Shown here piece by piece: positions 1-5,210 of a stretch of DNA of 5,467 nt; the stretch's first letter is position 1; each line of letters begins with the position of its first letter. This DNA comes from Ignavibacteriales bacterium (lineage in GTDB: Bacteria > Bacteroidota > Ignavibacteria > Ignavibacteriales > Melioribacteraceae). Under the pieces are notes generated by a model. It was not told the origin of the DNA, made no database searches, and saw only the letters and a list, made by a program, of their open reading frames with translations. The DNA lies in the NCBI GenBank assembly GCA_016929735.1, contig JAFGID010000141.1, forward strand, positions 1-5,467. Reading direction: 5' to 3'. The translations under genes and the position numbers were made by a program.

Positions 1-662
1 GTGTGTCCTTCAATTGCTTCAGTGTATTTAACATTTTCACCATCATTAATAGGAACCCACCCTCTGTCAGGTGCCCAACTGATATCCCATATATCGTTTG
101 TCGGACCCATATCTTGAATATCAGTATCTTCCCAAACATTTAGGTAGTATGTGCCATTAAAATTTTCGAAGAAAAAATCAGTCAAATCTGAATTATATGC
201 AACAACCCTGTAATCACTGAAACTATAACCTGATTTGGTTGGGAATCCTAAATAATCATATATTGTTTGATTGAATCCTTCAGGTCTTGGAGTATCATAA
301 ACGACATCGTTACTCAAATCACTTTCATTACCATTATAATCGTAAGCTGTTACTGCATAATAATATGTTTCACCATTTACAGCATCCCAATCAATAAAAT
401 AATTATCTGAAGTTGAGCCAATAAGTTCATATGCTCCATTATATGAATAGCTCCAATAAACATTATAACCAGCCAAATCTTTTTCACGATTGTGGTCCCA
501 CATTAAATCAATACGATTATCTCCTGTAATGGAGACAATATTTCTTGGGGGTGCTGGAGGTGTATAATCATAATCATAGTCATTATGAACAATGTCACAT
601 CCTGTTAATAGTATGATTGCTAATAAAATTTTTGCAGCTAATATTTTTTTTAGAGTTTTCAT
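1..662 (-). CDS. Lipoprotein with one fibronectin type III domain (3' end missing)
   Basis: The first 220 codons are present and the reading frame is open to the left edge. The ATG at 662-660 follows a strong Shine-Dalgarno at 668-675. Residues 1-22 form a lipoprotein signal peptide: lysines at 2, 5 and 6, a hydrophobic core, and a lipobox LTGC with the lipidated Cys at 22. An acidic/aromatic DYDYDY run (28-33) and a proline-rich linker (35-39) follow. Residues about 40-125 look like a fibronectin type III domain, with Trp55, GYNVYW near 65-70 and a YYYAVTAYDYNGNES strand region near 100-114. From about residue 130 onward is an aromatic- and Asp-rich region ending EAIEGHT at the edge, which I cannot assign to a named family. 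The product is presumably anchored in the cell envelope. Its function is unknown; fn3 domains generally serve binding or spacing. Asp at position +2 would mean inner-membrane retention in enterobacteria, but that rule need not hold in this lineage. Confidence 0.85.
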   Translation of the reverse strand, partial: MKTLKKILAAKILLAIILLTGCDIVHNDYDYDYTPPAPPRNIVSITGDNRIDLMWDHNREKDLAGYNVYWSYSYNGAYELIGSTSDNYFIDWDAVNGETYYYAVTAYDYNGNESDLSNDVVYDTPRPEGFNQTIYDYLGFPTKSGYSFSDYRVVAYNSDLTDFFFENFNGTYYLNVWEDTDIQDMGPTNDIWDISWAPDRGWVPINDGENVKYTEAIEGH

Positions 663-667
663 TGTAA

Positions 668-675
668 TCCTCCTT
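668..675 (-). promoter_or_regulatory. Strong Shine-Dalgarno of the lipoprotein gene
   Basis: The minus strand reads AAGGAGGA, near-perfect complementarity to the 16S 3' end, five bases before the ATG at 662. This fixes the start of the lipoprotein gene. An upstream CCTCCTT (minus strand, 733-727) is exactly complementary to its AAGGAGG core. Confidence 0.85.
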
Positions 676-722
676 CTTTAATAATTGAACTTTTGCTTTA
701 ATATTGCAAATTACATACCAAG

Positions 723-747
723 AAAAAAGGAGGTGAAAATTTCACCT
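723..747 (-). terminator. Palindrome plus T-run: possible pyr operon terminator or lipoprotein leader hairpin
   Basis: On the minus strand, AGGTGAAA and TTTCACCT (747-740 and 738-731) are perfect inverted arms around one central base. As RNA this is a 7-bp stem with a 3-nt loop. Two C residues and a run of six T (728-723) follow, which has the form of a short intrinsic terminator for leftward transcription. It lies about 200 bases after the pyrC stop and 70 bases before the lipoprotein start, so it could end the pyr transcript. If the lipoprotein promoter lies further upstream it would instead be part of that gene's leader. The stem has only three G-C pairs, so efficiency is doubtful. I see no better terminator between 748 and 946. 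Confidence 0.45.
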
Positions 748-946
748 TAATTAAAGTAACATATTAAAATAAAAGAGATTATAGTAAAATATTGTCAATT
801 AAATTAAACGTTTTGGGCAAATCAATTAAGAAATGTATATGGTGTAAGTGTAGATTTTATTATACACAAATATTAATTAAGACTAAATTTTTATTATTCA
901 ATATTGATATTTTCATAAGAAATGATAATATTTTTTGTGTTTATGG

Positions 947-2236
947 TTAGATAGTAAAGAATGAATTTTCATAATAGATTTTATTCTTATTAATTACCGC
1001 GAGCATTTTACCTGTCAAAAGTCTTTTATCAAATGGTGAATTTCTGCACTTAGATTGAAATTTTTGAATGTCAACAGTCCAAATCAAATTTGGGTCAAAA
1101 ATCGTCAGGTTAGCTTTTTCACCTTCTTTAAATTGTGGTATAGGTAATTTCAAAATTATTCTTGGGTTAATTGAAAGTTTTTCTACTAATTTTTCTATAC
1201 TTAAATGCTTTTTATGATACAATTCGGTCAGTACTAATCCAAGAGTTGTTTCTAATCCTACAACACCATTTGGTGCATAAATAAATTCATGTTCTTTTTC
1301 TTCAATTGCATGTGGGGCATGGTCGCTTGCAATGCAATCTATAGTTCCATCTTTTAAGCCCTCGATAATAGCGTCAACATCTTCTTTAGTTCTTAAAGGG
1401 GGATTCATTTTATAATTTGTATCATATGATTTGACTGTTTCCTCAGTAAGTGTAAAGTGATGAGGAGTTGCTTCTGCGGTAACGTAAATTCCTTTTTTCT
1501 TTGCTTGTCTAACCATATCAACAGCATTTTTGCTGCTAATGTGTGCAATGTGTATTTTCCCGTTTGTATATTCTGCTGTTATAATATCTCTCATTACAAT
1601 TATATCTTCTGCAATTGATGGTATAGGAGGCAAACCAAGTACAGTTGAGGTTATTCCTTCATTCATTGCACCCTCAGCAAGTGATTCATCTTCGCAATGG
1701 TCAATGATAACCTTATCAATCATTTTTGTATACTCAAAAGCATTTCTTAAAAGCGAAGCAGATTTAATTGCATTTCCATCGTCAGAAAAAGCCACTGCTC
1801 CTGCTTCAGATAATTCAAGCATTGGAGAAAGACCTTCCCCTTTTCTTTCGTGGGTTGCAGTTGCTATTGGAAAAACATCAACTAAATGCGATTGAGATTT
1901 TTCTTTGATAAATTTTACGATTTCAGCTGTGTCAATTGGAGGATTAGTATTTGGCATGCATGCTACACCAGTGAATCCACCTGCTGCAGCTGAATTACTT
2001 CCTGTTAGTACCGTTTCTTCATCTTCACGTCCCGGTTCCCTGAGATGGACATGCATATCAAACAGACCAGGGACAGAATAAGCATTATTAAAATCATATA
2101 CTTTCGCATTTTTATAATCACCGTCATTTAAACTTCCTATCTTTTTAATTATTCCATCGGAAATTAACAAATCTGATTTTTCATTTATTTTCTGCTCTGG
2201 ATTTAATAGCGTTGTTCCTTTTATTATAATATTCAT
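947..2236 (-). CDS. pyrC: Dihydroorotase, class I (pyrC)
   Basis: Catalyses the reversible cyclisation of N-carbamoyl-L-aspartate to dihydroorotate, the third step of de novo UMP synthesis, in the cytoplasm. The 429-residue length is typical of class I bacterial dihydroorotases. Visible amidohydrolase landmarks are the strand-1 metal site DMHVHLREPG (His62, His64, substrate-binding Arg66), MPNTNP (95-99), SDDG with the bridging Asp152, His180 in DHCED, His232 in AHISS, and the catalytic Asp305 in ASDHAPH. The N-terminal ~55 residues and the C-terminal tail with EGEKANLTIF form the usual small beta domain of the fold. All expected catalytic residues are present, so the enzyme should be active. 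It is the last gene of the pyr operon, 21 bases after the pyrB stop. Its ATG follows TGTGAG with a 6-base gap, the same arrangement as in front of pyrB. Confidence 0.97.
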   Translation of the reverse strand: MNIIIKGTTLLNPEQKINEKSDLLISDGIIKKIGSLNDGDYKNAKVYDFNNAYSVPGLFDMHVHLREPGREDEETVLTGSNSAAAGGFTGVACMPNTNPPIDTAEIVKFIKEKSQSHLVDVFPIATATHERKGEGLSPMLELSEAGAVAFSDDGNAIKSASLLRNAFEYTKMIDKVIIDHCEDESLAEGAMNEGITSTVLGLPPIPSIAEDIIVMRDIITAEYTNGKIHIAHISSKNAVDMVRQAKKKGIYVTAEATPHHFTLTEETVKSYDTNYKMNPPLRTKEDVDAIIEGLKDGTIDCIASDHAPHAIEEKEHEFIYAPNGVVGLETTLGLVLTELYHKKHLSIEKLVEKLSINPRIILKLPIPQFKEGEKANLTIFDPNLIWTVDIQKFQSKCRNSPFDKRLLTGKMLAVINKNKIYYENSFFTI

Positions 2237-2257
2237 ATTTTTCTCACATTTTGATTA

Positions 2258-3178
2258 TTAATTTTTTGTTCCAAGTAAGTAAAGCACAGCCATTCTAACT
2301 GCTACACCATTAGTTACTTGGTCGAGAATTACCTGATAAGGACCATCGGCAACTTCGGAAGATATTTCAATACCTCTATTAATCGGGCCTGGATGTAAGA
2401 TTATTATCTCTTTGTTAAATTTATTTAACCTTTCAGTTGTAATTCCAAAATAGTTTCGATATTCTCTTAAACTTGGAATTCTATCGCCAGCCTTTCTCTC
2501 CAATTGAATTCTCAAAACATTTAGCACATCGTTTTCTTGAATTGCTTTATCAATATCATTATAAATTTTTACACCAAGTTTGATTAGAGAATGGGGGATC
2601 ATTGTTGAAGGTCCACACACAGACACCTTAGCCCCCATAGTCGTCAGACCATAAATATTTGAAAGAGCAACTCTACTGTGAGCAATATCACCTACCACAC
2701 ATACTTTTAATCCTTCTAACTTATTGAGTTTTTCCTTAATTGAATACATATCTAGCAATGCCTGAGTAGGGTGCTCATGAGTACCATCACCCGCATTGAT
2801 GATATTAGCATTTGAAATTCGTGTTAAGAACTGCGGAACACCAGCAGATTCATGGCGAACAACAATCATATCTACTTTCATAGCTTCTATATTTCTCACA
2901 GTATCCTTGAAGGTTTCACCCTTTTTAGTACTACTCGTTGAAGTAGTAAAATTAATGGTGTCTGCAGATAATCTTTTTTGAGCAAGTTCAAAAGAAATCC
3001 TTGTACGAGTGGATGCTTCAAAAAAAAGGTTTACCACAGTTTTACCTTGTAGTGTTGGTACTTTTTTAATTGGACGTTCGAGAACCTCTCTAAAAGTTCT
3101 GGCTGTGTCTAAAATTAATTCGATATCTTCTCGGCTTGTTCCGTAAAGTCCTAATAAATGTTTACTTTCTAAAGACAT
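2258..3178 (-). CDS. pyrB: Aspartate carbamoyltransferase catalytic subunit (pyrB)
   Basis: Condenses carbamoyl phosphate with L-aspartate to give N-carbamoyl-aspartate, the committed step of pyrimidine synthesis. With the start chosen here it has 306 residues, normal for the family. Visible motifs are the carbamoyl-phosphate site STRTR (56-60), KKGET (85-89), the VVRH arginine (108), HPTQ (136-139), HSR (167-169), VLRIQ (221-225) and HPGPINRG (262-269). Both substrate sites appear intact. The frame is open 10 codons further, to an ATG at 3208 that overlaps the pyrR stop as TAATG. I prefer the ATG at 3178: the family normally begins a few residues before HLLGL, the extension MLIIIFCEIN is an unlikely N-terminus, and 3178 has the same TGTGAG-6-ATG context as pyrC. 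No pyrI regulatory-subunit gene is present; pyrC follows directly. Confidence 0.95.
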   Translation of the reverse strand: MSLESKHLLGLYGTSREDIELILDTARTFREVLERPIKKVPTLQGKTVVNLFFEASTRTRISFELAQKRLSADTINFTTSTSSTKKGETFKDTVRNIEAMKVDMIVVRHESAGVPQFLTRISNANIINAGDGTHEHPTQALLDMYSIKEKLNKLEGLKVCVVGDIAHSRVALSNIYGLTTMGAKVSVCGPSTMIPHSLIKLGVKIYNDIDKAIQENDVLNVLRIQLERKAGDRIPSLREYRNYFGITTERLNKFNKEIIILHPGPINRGIEISSEVADGPYQVILDQVTNGVAVRMAVLYLLGTKN

Positions 3179-3184
3179 ATTTAT

Positions 3185-3190
3185 CTCACA
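3185..3190 (-). promoter_or_regulatory. Start-deciding ribosome-site motif of pyrB
   Basis: The minus strand reads TGTGAG, then six bases, then the ATG at 3178. The same TGTGAG plus six-base spacer precedes the pyrC ATG (2248-2243). Its GTGA can pair with the UCAC of the 16S tail, though at longer spacing than ideal. The repetition supports 3178 over 3208 as the pyrB start. Confidence 0.5.
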
Positions 3191-3207
3191 AAATATAATT
3201 ATTAACA

Positions 3208-3765
3208 TTAAGTTGTTTTAAATTCATCAGGGGTTTCTATTAAATAGACTGAATCTTCTTCGTCAATTTCTTTCATCTGAACTTTTACTTCTTCGTTTAT
3301 GGAAGTGGGAATATTTTTACCAACGAAATCTGCTTTGATTGGTAACTCACGATGCCCTCTATCAACAAGCACGCAAAGCTGAATTGTATTTGGTCTTCCT
3401 AAATCCATCAAAGCATCAAGAGCAGCACGAACAGATCTACCCGTGTATAATACATCATCAATTAGGATAACATCTTTTTCATTTATATCAAAAGTAATGT
3501 TGGTAACTGAAACTTCGGGTTGTTTTAATCGTCTTCTAAAATCATCTCTGTAAAGAGTGGCATCAAGAACTCCCAGAAGTATTTTGGAATTATCAATCTC
3601 TTCAATTTTTTTGTGTATTCTGTTTGCAAGGAATTCACCCCTTGTTCTCATACCAATAAGAATAATATTTTTAGAACCTTTATTTCGCTCAAGAATTTCG
3701 TGAGCAAGGCGTATTATGGTTCTCTTTAATCCTTCTTCGTCAATTACTATTGCTTTAATTTTCAT
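3208..3765 (-). CDS. pyrR: PyrR: pyrimidine operon RNA-binding regulator / uracil phosphoribosyltransferase
   Basis: PyrR binds a hairpin in pyr mRNA leaders when UMP is abundant and lowers downstream expression; many family members also have uracil phosphoribosyltransferase activity. The 185-residue protein is a type I phosphoribosyltransferase fold. The PRPP signature VILIDDVLYTGRS spans residues 99-111 (Asp103, Asp104, Thr108, Gly109), with LIGMRTRGEFLA at 36-47 and the PyrR-typical LVDRGHRELPIKADFVGKN at 133-151. It is first in the operon; its stop lies 29 bases before the chosen pyrB start. Its ATG comes directly after the U-tract of an intrinsic terminator. Its only evident Shine-Dalgarno, AGAGG, lies in the 3' arm of that hairpin, and a PyrR-binding-type hairpin sits about 40 bases further upstream. 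Autoregulation is therefore strongly suggested. Confidence 0.96.
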   Translation of the reverse strand: MKIKAIVIDEEGLKRTIIRLAHEILERNKGSKNIILIGMRTRGEFLANRIHKKIEEIDNSKILLGVLDATLYRDDFRRRLKQPEVSVTNITFDINEKDVILIDDVLYTGRSVRAALDALMDLGRPNTIQLCVLVDRGHRELPIKADFVGKNIPTSINEEVKVQMKEIDEEDSVYLIETPDEFKTT

Positions 3766-3799
3766 AAAAAAAACCTCTGCGAAAAAAATCGCAGAGGTT
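3766..3799 (-). terminator. Intrinsic terminator/attenuator abutting the pyrR start codon
   Basis: On the minus strand, AACCTCTGCGA (3799-3789) and TCGCAGAGGTT (3782-3772) form a perfect 11-bp stem with a six-T loop. Six further T residues (3771-3766) follow, and the pyrR ATG begins at the next base. Read on the plus strand there is no T-run after the stem, so it is directional toward pyrR. Its place between the pyr promoter and pyrR, below a PyrR-binding-type hairpin, marks it as the attenuator of the operon. Confidence 0.9.
3774..3778 (-). promoter_or_regulatory. pyrR Shine-Dalgarno embedded in the terminator 3' arm
   Basis: The minus strand reads AGAGG, then eight T residues, then the pyrR ATG at 3765, an ideal spacing. 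All five bases are paired inside the attenuator stem, so ribosome access would require that hairpin to be open. No other purine-rich site lies within range of this ATG. Confidence 0.75.
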
Positions 3800-3838
3800 C
3801 CTCATATTTATTAAAATTTTGTTGTTTAGCTGTTAACA

Positions 3839-3869
3839 CCTTTTTTATCTCCCGGGATAAAATTAAAGG
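3839..3869 (-). promoter_or_regulatory. Predicted PyrR-binding RNA hairpin in the pyr leader
   Basis: On the minus strand the upper stem TTTTATC/GATAAAA (3862-3856 and 3849-3843) closes the hexaloop CCGGGA (3855-3850). This matches the known PyrR-loop consensus CNGNGA, with UCC-N-G-N-GAG across the loop junction. A lower stem CCTT/AAGG (3869-3866 and 3842-3839) is separated from the upper stem by an unpaired TAA on the 5' side. That agrees with the 5'-side internal bulge known for PyrR sites. The hairpin lies within the predicted leader, between the promoter and the attenuator. The match was made by eye; the loop is the strongest part, and the A-U-rich stems are weaker than in Bacillus examples. 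Confidence 0.8.
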
Positions 3870-3926
3870 AAAAATTCTCTAATGCAAAATTAAATTATGT
3901 TTTATTTAAAGTAAAGAAAATTTTAC

Positions 3927-3955
3927 ATTAAAGTCTAATTTTGTGATTTTTTCAA
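3927..3955 (-). promoter_or_regulatory. Candidate sigma70-type promoter of the pyr operon
   Basis: The minus strand has TTGAAA (3955-3950), a 17-base spacer, and TTTAAT (3932-3927), each one mismatch from consensus. A start near 3920 would give a leader of about 155 bases containing both the PyrR-type hairpin and the attenuator. A-tracts at 3961-3995 lie just upstream, where an UP element would be. An alternative is TAATTTTG (3892-3885), which fits the Bacteroidota -7 pattern TAnnTTTG but has no TTTG partner at the expected distance. Confidence 0.5.
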
Positions 3956-4138
3956 CCAAGAAAAATTTAAAAAAAATTCAAAAAAATTTTTTTTTATTTG
4001 GTTTTTAATTATTTATGTATTAATTTTTGATAGAGTTATTTATAATTGTTCGTTAAAAAGTAAAAGTATCTATGGAAATCCTACTAAGCGAGAATCATTT
4101 CAAAAAAAAATTCTATTAAATTAAAAAGTGGGTGAGTA
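3956..4138. other. Divergent intergenic DNA with A/T tracts
   Basis: This is the gene-free centre between the leftward pyr operon and the rightward hydrogenase-type genes. It contains A5T3, A8 and A7T9 runs (3961-3995) with starts 8 and 11 bases apart, expected to be stiff or bent DNA. The rest is AT-rich. A 15-codon ATG-to-stop stretch at 4072-4119 has no ribosome site and is probably chance. I see no RNA gene, clear repeat or convincing operator here. Confidence 0.6.
4041..4046 (+). promoter_or_regulatory. Possible -10 element for the hydrogenase-type operon
   Basis: TATAAT is a perfect -10 hexamer about 93 bases before the ATG at 4139. The sequence 16-18 bases upstream is only AT-rich and gives no good -35. 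In such AT-rich DNA a chance match is quite likely. Confidence 0.3.
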
Positions 4139-5167
4139 ATGATCGTAAAAGTTGCTGATTTCTTTACGTTCTTAAATCGATGTTTTTCCGAAGGTGTTGG
4201 AAATTTCGATGAGATTATTCTTCCTGTCAAATCACCACAAGACAATGACAATCTGCATTTCACTAGTATTATGAAAGGTATGAGGTTTAATTTTGAAACG
4301 GTTCAACTCGATTCGTATAGAACGGTTGACCCACTCAAGATTTTATATTATTTATCTCGTGAAAAAGTTTTACCAGCACACTACCCTCCCAGGAAAAGGT
4401 TAATTATTGGAGTAAAAAGTTGCGACTTACGTGCTTTGGAAATTTTAGATAAAGCGATGATAAACGATGAATTTGTTGATCCAGCGTATAAGCATTGGCG
4501 AGAAAATGCAATTATTATTACAAATGATTGTTTATCTATTACAGAGACATGCCATTGTACCCTAACGGGAGGTAAGCCATATAGCGAGGCAGGTTTTGAT
4601 ATTAATCTTTCAAAATCATTTTATAATTATCATCTTACAATTGGTTCACAAAAAGGCGAAGAACTAGTTGAATTTATGAAAAAAAGGATTACTATTGAAG
4701 AGGATAAACCTGATATTTTAAGAAATGTTGCGAATCAAAGGCAAGAAGTTATCGAATTGTTGAACAAACAAAATGAAGAATTTACAAGAAGTGAAAATTA
4801 TAAAGGGTTAATTGAAAGCAAACTCTCAAAATGGGAGACAAAATCGAGAGATTGCGTTGGTTGTGGTGGATGTACAAATATTTGTCCTACCTGTTATTGC
4901 TTGATTCTAAATGATGAGACAAAATCGGATAAATTTGTAAAAGTACGTTCGTACGATTCTTGTCAGTTATTTGGATACGCAAGAGTTGCCGGAGGTGGTA
5001 CACCTCGGCCAAAGATGACTGAAAGATTTAGAAATAGATATATGTGTAAATTTTCTTATATGAATAGTAATTTTGGCACTATTGGTTGTACAGGCTGCGG
5101 AAGATGCACGGATGTCTGTCCGGCTAAAATTGATTTCAGGAGAACTGTTGCAGCTTTAGATAAATAA
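4139..5167 (+). CDS. hydB: Sulfhydrogenase/NAD(P)-linked hydrogenase beta subunit, two [4Fe-4S] clusters
   Basis: This 342-residue cytoplasmic iron-sulfur protein belongs to the family that includes the beta subunit of group 3b [NiFe] (sulf)hydrogenases and AsrA of anaerobic sulfite reductase. It would pass electrons between the flavin/NAD(P) gamma subunit and the catalytic subunits. The C-terminal dicluster ferredoxin domain has Cys239/242/245/249 (CVGCGGCTNICP) and Cys317/320/323/327 (CTGCGRCTDVCP). The N-terminal family-specific region shows LPVK (28-31), GVKSCDLRAL (91-100) and Cys131, Cys138 and Cys140, which may bind a further metal site. There are no membrane segments or signal peptide. 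The start is supported by GGTGAG at 4131-4136. The gamma-subunit gene begins 43 bases downstream, giving the beta-gamma order of hydBGDA-type operons. AsrA, or an iron-sulfur subunit of a Flx/Hdr-type complex, remains possible because the catalytic genes are not in view. Confidence 0.8.
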   Translation: MIVKVADFFTFLNRCFSEGVGNFDEIILPVKSPQDNDNLHFTSIMKGMRFNFETVQLDSYRTVDPLKILYYLSREKVLPAHYPPRKRLIIGVKSCDLRALEILDKAMINDEFVDPAYKHWRENAIIITNDCLSITETCHCTLTGGKPYSEAGFDINLSKSFYNYHLTIGSQKGEELVEFMKKRITIEEDKPDILRNVANQRQEVIELLNKQNEEFTRSENYKGLIESKLSKWETKSRDCVGCGGCTNICPTCYCLILNDETKSDKFVKVRSYDSCQLFGYARVAGGGTPRPKMTERFRNRYMCKFSYMNSNFGTIGCTGCGRCTDVCPAKIDFRRTVAALDK

Positions 5168-5197
5168 TTAATTGAGATATAACTAATTAAATTCTGT

Positions 5198-5203
5198 AAG
5201 GAG
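5198..5203 (+). promoter_or_regulatory. Shine-Dalgarno of the gamma-subunit gene
   Basis: AAGGAG lies seven bases before the ATG at 5211 and fixes the start of the partial gene at the right edge. Confidence 0.8.
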
Positions 5204-5210
5204 AAATAAT

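Noticed and set aside
731..747. The perfect palindrome AGGTGAAA-A-TTTCACCT as a DNA operator for a dimeric repressor.
   Set aside because: Possible, but only one copy exists, no cognate regulator is nearby, and the adjacent minus-strand T-run makes an RNA hairpin role the simpler reading.
778..798. Consensus TTGACA (798-793) and TATAAT (783-778) on the minus strand, upstream of the lipoprotein gene.
   Set aside because: The spacer is only 9 bases, far from the 16-18 needed, so they cannot act as one sigma70 promoter. TATAAT alone could be a -10, but no good -35 lies at proper spacing.
860..916. Eighteen-codon minus-strand frame after pyrC.
   Set aside because: No ribosome site, AT-rich composition, and no features beyond chance.
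1530..1895. A 121-codon open frame on the plus strand.
   Set aside because: It lies wholly inside pyrC on the opposite strand, has no ribosome site and no recognisable protein features; it is a shadow frame.
2796..2981. A 61-codon open frame on the plus strand.
   Set aside because: It is antisense within pyrB, which has all its catalytic motifs; there is no independent support.
4072..4119. Fifteen-codon ATG-to-stop stretch (MEILLSENHFKKKFY) upstream of the beta-subunit gene.
   Set aside because: It has no Shine-Dalgarno and is of chance length; the downstream gene has its own complete N-terminus, so it is not a displaced start.
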